Positions 1 to 6,127 of a DNA stretch of 6,856 bases are shown in pieces. This DNA is from Candidatus Bipolaricaulota bacterium (GTDB lineage Bacteria; Bipolaricaulota; Bipolaricaulia; UBA7950; UBA9294). Location: assembly GCA_018399865.1 (NCBI GenBank), contig JAGYNL010000146.1, positions 1 to 6,856 on the forward strand, written 5' to 3'. The notes under the pieces were generated by a model. That model was given only the letters and a program-made list of their open reading frames with translations. It was not told where the DNA came from and did not search any database. Every line of letters starts with the position of its first letter. The first letter of the stretch is position 1. The position numbers and the translations under genes were made by a program.

Positions 1-2
1 CG

Positions 3-1181
3 ATTTTCTTCCAAGGGATGGACGACGAAGAAACAGCTTATCTTACTGATACTATGGCCAATTCGGGGACCATTCTTGATCTATCGAAAACAAAAGGCTT
101 TCCTGTCGACAAGCACTCCACTGGCGGAGTAGGAGACACAACATCTCTTGTCCTAATCCCCTTATTGGCTTCCTACGGGCTCACTGTAGCCAAGCTCTCA
201 GGCAGGTCGCTTGGTCATACAGGGGGCACTATAGACAAGCTAGAATCGATACCGGGATTTCGTACTGACCTATCACGTGAGGAATTCCTTGGCTTAGTGC
301 AAAGCACTGGTCTTGCCTTGGCAGACCATACAGAAGATATGGTTCCGGCTGACCGACTGCTGTACGAATTACGTGATGTTACCTGCACTGTAGATTCTCT
401 TCCTCTAATTGTTTCCTCCATTATGTCTAAGAAGATCGCTGGAGGAGCACGCGGAATCGTAATAGACGTTAAAACTGGTTCAGGGGCATTTCTAAAGGAA
501 CTTGACGATTCACGTCAGCTAGCCCAGGCCCTGGTCGGGATCGGAACAAAGCTTGGCCGTAAGATTTCTGCGCTTATTACTGACATGTCACAACCCCTGG
601 GTAGAATGGTCGGAAACGCCTTGGAAGTGCGCGAAGCGATACAAACCTTGCGCGGTGACGGTCCGCGTGACTTAGAGGATCTGTGCTGTGCACTGGGAGC
701 TGAGCTGGTTCTTTTCGCCGGCAAAACCACAGATCACTCTAAAGCATTAGAAGACCTAAGAAGCCTCCTGCATAACGGCTCAGCACTAGAAAAGTTCAAG
801 CAGATGTTGGCAAACCAGGGGGGAAACACCAAGGTTATTGACAACTTGGATATTCTTCCTACAGCCAAGAAAACGCTACCAATTCAAGCTTCAGGCTCAG
901 GTTGGGTAAAAACGGTGGACGCGCTTTCCTTAGGACGAGCAGCAAGCCTGCTAGGAGCTGGTCGCTTCACCAAGGAAGACGTGATAGATCAAGCGGTAGG
1001 TATAGAAGTGGCACGCAAAATTGGAGATGCTGTAGACAAAGGCGAACCTTTAGCTATCTTACACGTAAACGATGAAGGAAACCTAGAACTGGCCAAAGAC
1101 TTAGTCACAAAGGCATACACACTCAGCGACGAAGAAACTAGCACCCCCAAGCTCATTATCGAGCGCGTGGCTAATCCATAA
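3..1181 (+). CDS. pdp: Pyrimidine-nucleoside phosphorylase (thymidine phosphorylase family), 5'-truncated by window edge
   Basis: Catalyses reversible phosphorolysis of uridine, deoxyuridine and thymidine to the base plus (deoxy)ribose-1-phosphate, a cytosolic salvage step. The frame is open to the left edge, and the residues before the first ATG (IFFQG) continue the family's conserved N-terminal helical region, so position 18 is not the true start. About 45 residues are missing. Numbering from the ATG at 18, KHSTGGVGD (32-40) is the phosphate-binding loop. SGRSLGHTGGTIDKLE (61-76) is the family signature. H33, R119, S134 and K138 have the same mutual spacing as H85, R171, S186 and K190 of E. 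coli thymidine phosphorylase. The C-terminal domain has the family's LGAGRFTKEDVIDQAVGI stretch (315-332). One mild departure: the usual GQTG-like segment before the PAD motif reads DHTED here. The deoA (thymidine-specific) and pdp (broad) types are hard to separate by eye; overall wording is closer to Bacillus Pdp. The next gene is the convergent cytidine deaminase, in the same salvage pathway. Confidence 0.95.
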   Translation: MFFQGMDDEETAYLTDTMANSGTILDLSKTKGFPVDKHSTGGVGDTTSLVLIPLLASYGLTVAKLSGRSLGHTGGTIDKLESIPGFRTDLSREEFLGLVQSTGLALADHTEDMVPADRLLYELRDVTCTVDSLPLIVSSIMSKKIAGGARGIVIDVKTGSGAFLKELDDSRQLAQALVGIGTKLGRKISALITDMSQPLGRMVGNALEVREAIQTLRGDGPRDLEDLCCALGAELVLFAGKTTDHSKALEDLRSLLHNGSALEKFKQMLANQGGNTKVIDNLDILPTAKKTLPIQASGSGWVKTVDALSLGRAASLLGAGRFTKEDVIDQAVGIEVARKIGDAVDKGEPLAILHVNDEGNLELAKDLVTKAYTLSDEETSTPKLIIERVANP

Positions 1182-1271
1182 CCATTGACGCTAGCTGCCA
1201 ACAGAGGTTATCAGATTGCCCTCACTTCAATACCAAAACCCCGTAGGAAGCTTCTAGAAGTCAGGCCGTAA
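1182..1271. other. Intergenic region between two convergent genes, no clear terminator
   Basis: These 90 bases separate the stop codons of the phosphorylase and the cytidine deaminase. There is a perfect 10-base palindrome CTTCTAGAAG at 1251-1260, overlapped on its left by GAAGCTTC (1248-1255). Separately, CTCACTT at 1221-1227 pairs with AAGTGAG at 1275-1281, which lies inside the end of cdd. Neither has a GC-rich stem followed by a T tract in either direction, so no intrinsic terminator is called. Termination may be Rho-dependent or lie elsewhere. Confidence 0.5.
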
Positions 1272-1652
1272 TCAAAGTGAGAACGCCTCCGGAAGAAGTT
1301 CTTTGATAGTAGTTCGCTTGAAATCCCCTTCCAGATTACCCATAAGGATCACTATATTCGGCGCATGTTCGTAGATCACCTGCCGGCATGCTCCGCACGG
1401 CTGGCAATGATCAGCATCACAGGACACCGCAAGCTTGACAAAGTCGTGATGACCTTGAGAGACAGCCGCAAATATAGCTGAGCGCTCAGCACAGATGGAA
1501 AGACCATTTACAGCATTTTCTACGTTTACTCCAGTGAATACTGTGCCGTCTGAGCAGAGCAGAGCTGCCCCAACGGCGAACTTCGAATAAGGGCAGTACG
1601 CATTCTTCCGAACATCATTTGCCATCTGCAACAGTGTTTTATCATCTATCAA
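1272..1652 (-). CDS. cdd: Cytidine deaminase
   Basis: Zinc-dependent hydrolytic deamination of cytidine and deoxycytidine to uridine and deoxyuridine in pyrimidine salvage. The 126-residue length matches the short homotetrameric class (Bacillus type, about 130-136). The zinc site is complete: C54-A-E56 supplies one cysteine and the catalytic glutamate, and P-C86-G-A-C89 the other two cysteines. NVEN at 43-46 matches the ribose-binding segment, and R57 follows the catalytic Glu as in the Bacillus enzyme. YSKFAVGAA (22-30) is the usual N-terminal motif. The only sensible start is TTG at 1652-1650, because an in-frame TAA lies a few codons upstream with no ATG or GTG between. This TTG overlaps the upstream gene's TGA as TTGA, suggesting translational coupling; a weak GGCGG lies 7 bases upstream (1660-1664). 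It is last in the run with the acyl-CoA synthetase, and its product feeds the neighbouring phosphorylase. Confidence 0.96.
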   Translation of the reverse strand: MIDDKTLLQMANDVRKNAYCPYSKFAVGAALLCSDGTVFTGVNVENAVNGLSICAERSAIFAAVSQGHHDFVKLAVSCDADHCQPCGACRQVIYEHAPNIVILMGNLEGDFKRTTIKELLPEAFSL

Positions 1653-2482
1653 AATCGAACCGCCAAGCCTATTTTACCTGAGACAATCCCGCTCTTGATG
1701 TCCCACCAACCGCTTGCTTGACTGATGGGCAGTTGGTAGGCAGCCTGCAGCACCAAACGAAGAAATGGTGGCCCAAGCTCTATCTGACCGGAAACATGAG
1801 CGGTAAAGGCATTCCAGCCGAGGCCATCTAGATGCAAAGCCTCAAGGGCTGCATCAACTTCTGTTTGATACCCGGGAGCATTCACATTAACTATGGGAAG
1901 TACATTTCCTTTGACAAAATCAACGCCAGCCCCAAGCTCAATACCGCCTATAAGAATGTCAAAATGCTTAGCCACCCTACCTGTAAGCTTGAACACCGAT
2001 AAACCAACATCAGCGCTGATGTTTGCGGTATCCCCGCCACCAAGGTCAATCGTCATGTTTGGCACAAGCGGCTTGGGTATGCTGTATCCGACAGTGCTGG
2101 CGATCCCTCGCAGGATGGAATCGTTTAGCAACCCTCCTGAAAACACAGCTTTGTCAATCACTATAAATGGCAGCCCAAACTCCAGGGTACCTCCGACCAA
2201 GGGAAGTGGAAAATACTCCACAGGGAAAGAGGCTCTGATATCAGTCACTTGCCCGTCTAAGTCCTGTACTAATTGATTTATTTGCTGTGTTGGCAATCCT
2301 AGCTCAGAAAGAGCATTGCTTGCCGCTTGGGAAACCTTGTCCAAGGCCCCGGAGAGATTGACCGTTACAACTGACAAATCCAGGCCAATCCCTCCGGGAA
2401 ACGCAGCAAAGGAGTAAAGGAGGATAATAACACCTAATCCTAATCCCTTCATAAGCACTTTTTTCTGACTTGGAGTTCTCAA
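1649..2482 (-). CDS. Putative exported, beta-rich (outer-membrane-like) protein of unknown function
   Basis: I do not recognise a named family. The open frame runs back to an ATG at 2503 (284 residues); with the start chosen here it is 277. The N terminus is basic (RTPSQKKVLMKG) followed by a hydrophobic stretch (VIILLYSFAAF), a good signal peptide. Next comes an amphipathic, helix-like segment of about 30 residues (SGALDKVSQAASNAL onward). The rest is Gly-rich with alternating hydrophobic residues (for example FDILIGGIELGAGVDF), typical of beta-strands, and it ends GKIGLAVRF. A final Phe with alternating hydrophobic residues resembles the C-terminal strand of outer-membrane barrels. No enzyme motif is visible. 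I chose TTG at 2482 because it overlaps the acyl-CoA synthetase TGA as TTGA, exactly like the cdd junction. ATG at 2503, 2494 or 2452 remain possible, and 2452 still keeps a short signal peptide. Cell location is inferred and depends on a diderm host. Confidence 0.72.
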   Translation of the reverse strand: MRTPSQKKVLMKGLGLGVIILLYSFAAFPGGIGLDLSVVTVNLSGALDKVSQAASNALSELGLPTQQINQLVQDLDGQVTDIRASFPVEYFPLPLVGGTLEFGLPFIVIDKAVFSGGLLNDSILRGIASTVGYSIPKPLVPNMTIDLGGGDTANISADVGLSVFKLTGRVAKHFDILIGGIELGAGVDFVKGNVLPIVNVNAPGYQTEVDAALEALHLDGLGWNAFTAHVSGQIELGPPFLRLVLQAAYQLPISQASGWWDIKSGIVSGKIGLAVRF

Positions 2483-4098
2483 TGTCGATCCCATCCTTCC
2501 CATTCACGACGCTTCAATTCCGCTCGCTTGATCTTTCCACTTGTAGTCTTTGGAAGCTCTTTAACAAACTCGATCGCGCGTGGGTATTTGTATGGCGCAG
2601 TCACGCTCTTTACATGCTCTTGTAGTTCCACTACAAGTTCATCAGAAGGGACCTGTCCCTCAGCCAGTATTACAAACGCCTTTACAATCTCACCCCTATC
2701 GCGGTTTGGCGCGGCCACAGCCGCCGCTTCCACCACAGCTCGGTGACTGACCAATGCATCCTCTACCTCGAAGGGCCCGATGCGATAACCTGAGGTCAGT
2801 ATTACATCATCAGCTCGCCCTTCGAAGAACAAGTATCCATCCTCGTCCATCCTTGCCAGGTCTCCTGTGCGGTACCATCCACCGGAGAATGCTTCACTGT
2901 CTAACTCTGGCGCCTTCCAGTAGCCATCGAAGATAGAAGGACTCTCTGGGCGAATGGCTATTTCCCCCACTTGTCCCTTGCTGATTGGCTTACCATGCTC
3001 ATCAATCAGCGTGACCCCAGAACCAGGCGTTGGCTTGCCCATTGCCCCCGGCTTCACCTCAAGGCCAGGGTAATTGCACACCAGACAAACACTCTCTGTC
3101 TGTCCGTACCCATCCCGTATGGTCACCCCAAACGCCCGCTTGAACGCCTCAATTGGCTCGACATTAAGTGGTTCCCCGGCCGAGACGGCATCAGTAAGCA
3201 CAAGTTTGTATCGGCCCATATCAGGAAGTTGCGCAAACAAACGGTACTCGGTTGGGGTCGCACACAGCTTAGTTACCTTGTAGCGCTCCATAAGCTCAAG
3301 ATAGCGATTGCTATCGAACTTGCCGTTGTACATTAACTGCGACGCCCCGCTGGTAAGCGCAACTCCCACAGGGCTCCAGTACCATTTTGCCCAGCCGGGC
3401 GCGGTTGTAGCCCAGATCATGTCATCCTGAGAAGCTTCCCACCAGTAGCGCCCCGTAACTTGGTTATGCACGTACATCCACCTATGCTTATGCACTACAG
3501 GTTTAGCATTTCCCGTCGTTCCAGAGGTGAAATTGATGGTCATCGGATCGTCTACGGAAAGAGGAACCTTCGGCTCATCCGCGGTGTTCTCAGCGATTAT
3601 TTCGTCAAGAGTAACCCAGCCATCTCGCGAACCACCAATCAAAATCATGGTTGACAACGGTGACTCTTCTTGCGCCTGTTCAACTTCCTCAGCCGTCGAT
3701 TCATCAGCCACGATGACTGTTCCCCCGCTGATCTGGGACCGGTAGGCGATCTCCTTTGCTTTGAGCATCTCAGAGCAGGGCACCGCGACTCCCCCAGCAG
3801 CAAAGGTCCCCAATTGGACCATGTGTGCCTCGGGAAGCCGGGGAAGCACATGCAGTACCGGATCACCTTTTTTGACACCGAGCTTCTTCAATCCAGCGCC
3901 AAAGCGTCTGGCTTTATCAACCAGTTGCGAGAAAGTAACCTCACGTTTGTTCCCCTGAGCATCTTCCCAGAACACCGCAACCTTGTCCGGCATCTTGGCA
4001 GCATGTGCCTCCACCACGTCAACAATGTTAAAATCTGAGGGGATATTCCACCTAAACTCCCGCATCTCTTTCTCGTATTGCTCAGCTGTGTAAGGCAT
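2479..4098 (-). CDS. Acyl-CoA synthetase, AMP-forming, ACSM (medium-chain)-like
   Basis: A 539-residue ANL-superfamily ligase that activates a carboxylic acid with ATP to the acyl-adenylate and then transfers it to CoA. Core motifs are in order: TSGTTGNAKP (191-200, phosphate loop), YGQTES (331-336, adenine/acyl-adenylate site), YRTGD (409-413, ribose-binding Asp), the hinge and CoA region EGRADDVILTSGYRIGPFEVE split around 426-446, and PKTTSGKIKR (516-525) with catalytic Lys522. The PGWAKWYWSP segment (234-243) and length resemble the ACSM/medium-chain group more than acetyl-CoA synthetase, which is usually about 650 residues. The actual acid cannot be read. The frame stays open upstream to 4476, but that part lies antisense to the divergent gene at 4184. 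I chose ATG 4098 because AAGGTGAT (4106-4113) sits 7 bases before it; ATG 4107 would lie inside that site. First gene of the minus-strand run, with an 85-base divergent promoter region upstream. Confidence 0.93.
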   Translation of the reverse strand: MPYTAEQYEKEMREFRWNIPSDFNIVDVVEAHAAKMPDKVAVFWEDAQGNKREVTFSQLVDKARRFGAGLKKLGVKKGDPVLHVLPRLPEAHMVQLGTFAAGGVAVPCSEMLKAKEIAYRSQISGGTVIVADESTAEEVEQAQEESPLSTMILIGGSRDGWVTLDEIIAENTADEPKVPLSVDDPMTINFTSGTTGNAKPVVHKHRWMYVHNQVTGRYWWEASQDDMIWATTAPGWAKWYWSPVGVALTSGASQLMYNGKFDSNRYLELMERYKVTKLCATPTEYRLFAQLPDMGRYKLVLTDAVSAGEPLNVEPIEAFKRAFGVTIRDGYGQTESVCLVCNYPGLEVKPGAMGKPTPGSGVTLIDEHGKPISKGQVGEIAIRPESPSIFDGYWKAPELDSEAFSGGWYRTGDLARMDEDGYLFFEGRADDVILTSGYRIGPFEVEDALVSHRAVVEAAAVAAPNRDRGEIVKAFVILAEGQVPSDELVVELQEHVKSVTAPYKYPRAIEFVKELPKTTSGKIKRAELKRREWEGWDRH

Positions 4099-4105
4099 TT
4101 GTTGC

Positions 4106-4113
4106 ATCACCTT
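4106..4113 (-). promoter_or_regulatory. Ribosome binding site of the acyl-CoA synthetase gene
   Basis: On the minus strand this reads AAGGTGAT, a long match to the anti-Shine-Dalgarno sequence, 7 bases before ATG 4098. It decides the start: ATG 4107 overlaps this site and is too close, and the long open frame upstream has no support. Confidence 0.75.
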
Positions 4114-4121
4114 TTTTGATT

Positions 4122-4155
4122 TTGAATTGCCCTGGTGAAGCTTATAGCATATTAA
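4122..4155 (+). promoter_or_regulatory. Candidate promoter for the 4184-6579 operon
   Basis: Two weak plus-strand options are visible. One is TTGAAT (4122-4127) with TAGCAT (4145-4150) at 17-base spacing; the other is TTGCCC (4128-4133) with TATTAA (4150-4155) at 16. Each hexamer matches about four of six consensus bases. Either would put the start a few bases past 4157-4162, giving a leader of only about 20-25 bases. Both overlap the minus-strand promoter, so the two directions may compete for polymerase. Confidence 0.35.
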
Positions 4156-4170
4156 TAGTGTGATTGGCAA
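4141..4170 (-). promoter_or_regulatory. Predicted sigma70-type promoter (extended -10) for acyl-CoA synthetase run
   Basis: On the minus strand TTGCCA (4165-4170) and TATAAG (4141-4146) are separated by 18 bases; each matches five of six consensus bases. TGC directly precedes the -10 hexamer, giving an extended -10 (TGn) motif that can compensate for the slightly long spacer. The expected start lies near 4130-4135, leaving a leader of roughly 35 bases with the strong ribosome site. Prediction by eye only. Confidence 0.55.
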
Positions 4171-4173
4171 ATA

Positions 4174-4180
4174 AAGGAGA
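4174..4180 (+). promoter_or_regulatory. Ribosome binding site of the 4184 gene
   Basis: AAGGAGA lies just before ATG 4184, with about 4 bases after the GGAG core. The spacing is somewhat short but there is no competing start nearby, so it supports ATG 4184. Confidence 0.7.
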
Positions 4181-4183
4181 AAA

Positions 4184-4939
4184 ATGAAAGCTAGCGTTGT
4201 TTTATCGCCCGTTGCAGCAAAGCGTCTCATAGCAAAAGGAGTAAAAACAATCCCAGTGGTGAAGAAGGCACTGACAAAACATACCCTGATCATTGCTTTG
4301 GGCACTACTAATGCCGTGGTAGCAGAAGAACTACTTGGAAAGGAAATTGATAAACAAGCATTCGCTGCCGGGTTTATCGATGACCGATTCAATGTCAACA
4401 AGCGCTTAGGCGAAATTGATGAACTAATAATTCGTAAAGGAAAACAGGTTAAGCTAGACCAGCAAGAGCTCCTCAATTCTCTTACTGCAGGAGATGTTCT
4501 TATAAAAGGAGGAAACGCTATTGACCCATGGGGCCATGTGGGAGTTCTTGTGTCCTCACGTCAAGCAGGGACTGTTGGCCGCTATTACTCGATAGCCCTG
4601 GCTCGCGGAGTAGAGATAGTGATCCCGATCAGCCTACAGAAAGCGATTCATTCCTCAATTGAAGATCTGGCAAGGCAAATGGGAACAGACAGGATCGACC
4701 TGTGTATGGGGCATATGTGTGGAATGCATCCGATCACCGGACGCGTGGTAACCGAAATTGATGCCCTGGAAGAGCTATTTGGGGTCCAAGTAACCCAGAT
4801 CGCCGCCGGAGGAGTTGGCAGCGGGGCCGGAAGTGTGTCTCTGCTTATTGAAGGACAAGAGGAGTCCGTGCGAGGCGCTTTCGAGTTAATAACAACCTTG
4901 TCTTATGAAAAAGAAGTTTTTCTCCAAGGTCAGGCATGA
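4184..4939 (+). CDS. Conserved-looking protein of unknown function with a Cys/His cluster
   Basis: A 251-residue, probably cytosolic protein (no signal peptide or membrane segment) that I cannot assign to a named family. Its composition and codon use look like its neighbours, and it has a good ribosome site and clean start, so it is a real gene. Visible landmarks are a basic N terminus, then TLIIALGTTNA (34-44), KGGNAIDPWGHVGV (109-122), the cluster C174-x2-H177-x-C179-x2-H182 (CMGHMCGMH), and a Gly-rich loop AAGGVGSGAGS (207-217) near the C terminus. The Gly-rich and GTTN segments look like ligand-binding loops, and the Cys/His cluster could bind a metal, but neither is proven. The stretch after the loop (SVSLLIEGQEESVRGAFEL) looks like a beta-alpha unit. 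It heads an operon with YigZ-like, RuvA and RuvX, overlapping yigZ by ATGA, so all are likely co-expressed. No function is claimed. Confidence 0.85.
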   Translation: MKASVVLSPVAAKRLIAKGVKTIPVVKKALTKHTLIIALGTTNAVVAEELLGKEIDKQAFAAGFIDDRFNVNKRLGEIDELIIRKGKQVKLDQQELLNSLTAGDVLIKGGNAIDPWGHVGVLVSSRQAGTVGRYYSIALARGVEIVIPISLQKAIHSSIEDLARQMGTDRIDLCMGHMCGMHPITGRVVTEIDALEELFGVQVTQIAAGGVGSGAGSVSLLIEGQEESVRGAFELITTLSYEKEVFLQGQA

Positions 4940-5550
4940 CAGATTCCTACCGCACCATAAAAGGAAGCTCTCAGGCAAAGATAGTCCGGAAAAAGTCACG
5001 TTTTATCTCCATATGTCATCATGTTTCATCAACCGAGGAGGTTACTTCTTTGCTGGAGAGCTCAAGGCGAGAGTACCATGACGCGTCCCACCGATGCTAC
5101 GCCTATCGCTTGACCTCAACTGGCACGCCAATCGAATACAGCTCAGATGCCGGCGAGCCAGGTGGATCAGCGGGATTGCCTATCCTACAGCAGATAAGAA
5201 AATATAACCTCTTCGATGTGTTGGTCATCGTGGTGCGCTATTTTGGGGGTACCAAGTTGGGAATCAGAGGACTTATTGAAGCTTACGGCGATGCCGCGGC
5301 AGAAGCCCTCGCAACAGCAAAAATAGCGTTTGTAAAACAGGTGGTTAAACTATGGGTGAGCTTTCCGCCGGAAATCAGCTCCCATGTATTCAGCCTAATA
5401 CACCGTCATGAAGCGCAACTGGAAGAGACTGATTACGACAAGGAAGGACATGTCATTGTTTTAATTCCAGCAAGCTCAGTAGGCAGCTTCACAGCACAGT
5501 TGACTGAAGCTACGGGCGCGCGTGCCCATTGGGAGGAAAGAAATGATTGA
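4936..5550 (+). CDS. yigZ: YigZ/IMPACT family protein
   Basis: A 204-residue protein of the UPF0029/IMPACT family, the bacterial relatives of the eukaryotic GCN2 regulator IMPACT; the bacterial role is not firmly known. The length is normal (E. coli YigZ is about 205). Family motifs are HDASHRCYAYR (48-58), DAGEPGGSAGLPIL (71-84) and VIVVRYFGGTKLGIRGL (97-113), all in the N-terminal domain. Residues from about 135 form the smaller C-terminal ferredoxin-like domain typical of the bacterial members. ATG 4936 overlaps the upstream stop as ATGA, with AAGG (4926-4929) 6 bases before it. The end overlaps ruvA by 8 bases. Position between an unknown gene and ruvA implies co-transcription but says little about function. 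Confidence 0.93.
   Translation: MTDSYRTIKGSSQAKIVRKKSRFISICHHVSSTEEVTSLLESSRREYHDASHRCYAYRLTSTGTPIEYSSDAGEPGGSAGLPILQQIRKYNLFDVLVIVVRYFGGTKLGIRGLIEAYGDAAAEALATAKIAFVKQVVKLWVSFPPEISSHVFSLIHRHEAQLEETDYDKEGHVIVLIPASSVGSFTAQLTEATGARAHWEERND
5532..5536 (+). promoter_or_regulatory. Ribosome binding site that sets the ruvA start
   Basis: GGAGG, a full core Shine-Dalgarno, lies inside the end of yigZ, 6 bases before ATG 5543. It favours that ATG over the in-frame GTG at 5522, which would add seven residues (PIGRKEM region) not found in RuvA proteins. Confidence 0.85.
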
Positions 5551-6127
5551 TGCGATAACTGGCAGACTGATACGCCTTGGGGAAGATCACGTCGTAGTAG
5601 AAACAGCGGGAATTGCCTACCGCGTATTCTGCCCCACAAGCGCCATCCTCAACTACCACCTTGGACAAGAGGAAGTAATCTACACACACTTAGTTGTGCG
5701 AGATGACAGTGTATCATTATTTGGCTTTCCATCGCTCGAAGAAAGGGAGATATTCCGACGCCTCCTGCCAGTAGGACAAGTAGGGCCTCGCTTAGCGCTA
5801 CAAATTGTTGCCCTGTTCTCGCCAGATGAGTTTATACTGACTATTTCGGCAGGTGACGTGGAGAAATTGACCCAAGTAAAGGGTATAGGTAGAAAGACGG
5901 CACAGAGAATACTTGTAGAGCTAAGAGACAAGATAACACCGGATCTCGCAGCCGGTCCATCAATCCCTCTATCAAAAAAAGAACAGGACGCGATGCGTGC
6001 ACTTACAGGAAAATCACTGGGCTTCTCAGCATCAGAAGCAAGAAGAGCTTTAGAACACCTGCGTGGCGAGGATCTACCTTTGGCCGAGCTAGTGCGGCGC
6101 GCATTGGAGGTGATCAATTCCTCGTAA
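5543..6127 (+). CDS. ruvA: Holliday junction branch-migration protein RuvA
   Basis: RuvA tetramers bind four-way DNA junctions and load the RuvB motor for branch migration in recombinational repair. The protein is 194 residues (family about 190-205). Domain I is an OB fold beginning MIDAITGRLI. The VVRDDS segment carries D54-D55 at the place of the E. coli acidic pin (E55-D56). Domain II has two helix-hairpin-helix motifs, around VGQVGPRLAL (77-86) and VKGIGRKTAQRILVEL (112-127). The second is textbook; the first has Gly-Gln where Asn/Ser-Gly is more usual. Residues about 135-150 form the flexible linker. Residues 158-193 match domain III, which contacts RuvB (LGFSASEARRALEHL). It overlaps yigZ by 8 bases and ruvX by 1 (TAATG). 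ruvC and ruvB, often adjacent, are not in view. Confidence 0.97.
   Translation: MIDAITGRLIRLGEDHVVVETAGIAYRVFCPTSAILNYHLGQEEVIYTHLVVRDDSVSLFGFPSLEEREIFRRLLPVGQVGPRLALQIVALFSPDEFILTISAGDVEKLTQVKGIGRKTAQRILVELRDKITPDLAAGPSIPLSKKEQDAMRALTGKSLGFSASEARRALEHLRGEDLPLAELVRRALEVINSS

Noticed and set aside
1221..1281. Inverted repeat CTCACTT/AAGTGAG and palindrome CTTCTAGAAG as a bidirectional terminator
   Set aside because: The 7-base arms are 47 bases apart and one lies in coding sequence. The palindrome is AT-leaning and short, and no T tract follows on either strand.
1893..2276. 127-residue plus-strand open frame opposite the unknown exported protein
   Set aside because: Pro/Ser-rich antisense translation without domain features. 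The minus-strand frame has a signal peptide and operon-style overlaps, so it is the better gene.
2971..3336. 121-residue plus-strand open frame inside the acyl-CoA synthetase gene (and another at 3670-4038)
   Set aside because: Both are antisense to conserved ligase motifs, with no ribosome site or recognisable domain.
4099..4476. N-terminal extension of the acyl-CoA synthetase frame by about 126 residues
   Set aside because: It crosses the divergent promoter region and lies antisense to the well-supported gene at 4184. The extension has no family similarity, and a strong ribosome site marks ATG 4098.
5522..5542. GTG start for ruvA at 5522
   Set aside because: It would add seven residues not typical of RuvA. 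GGAGG at 5532-5536 is correctly spaced for ATG 5543.
5680..6117. 145-residue open frame antisense to ruvA
   Set aside because: Low-complexity, Ser/Arg-rich translation with no recognisable motif, fully covered by a clear ruvA. It is a shadow frame.
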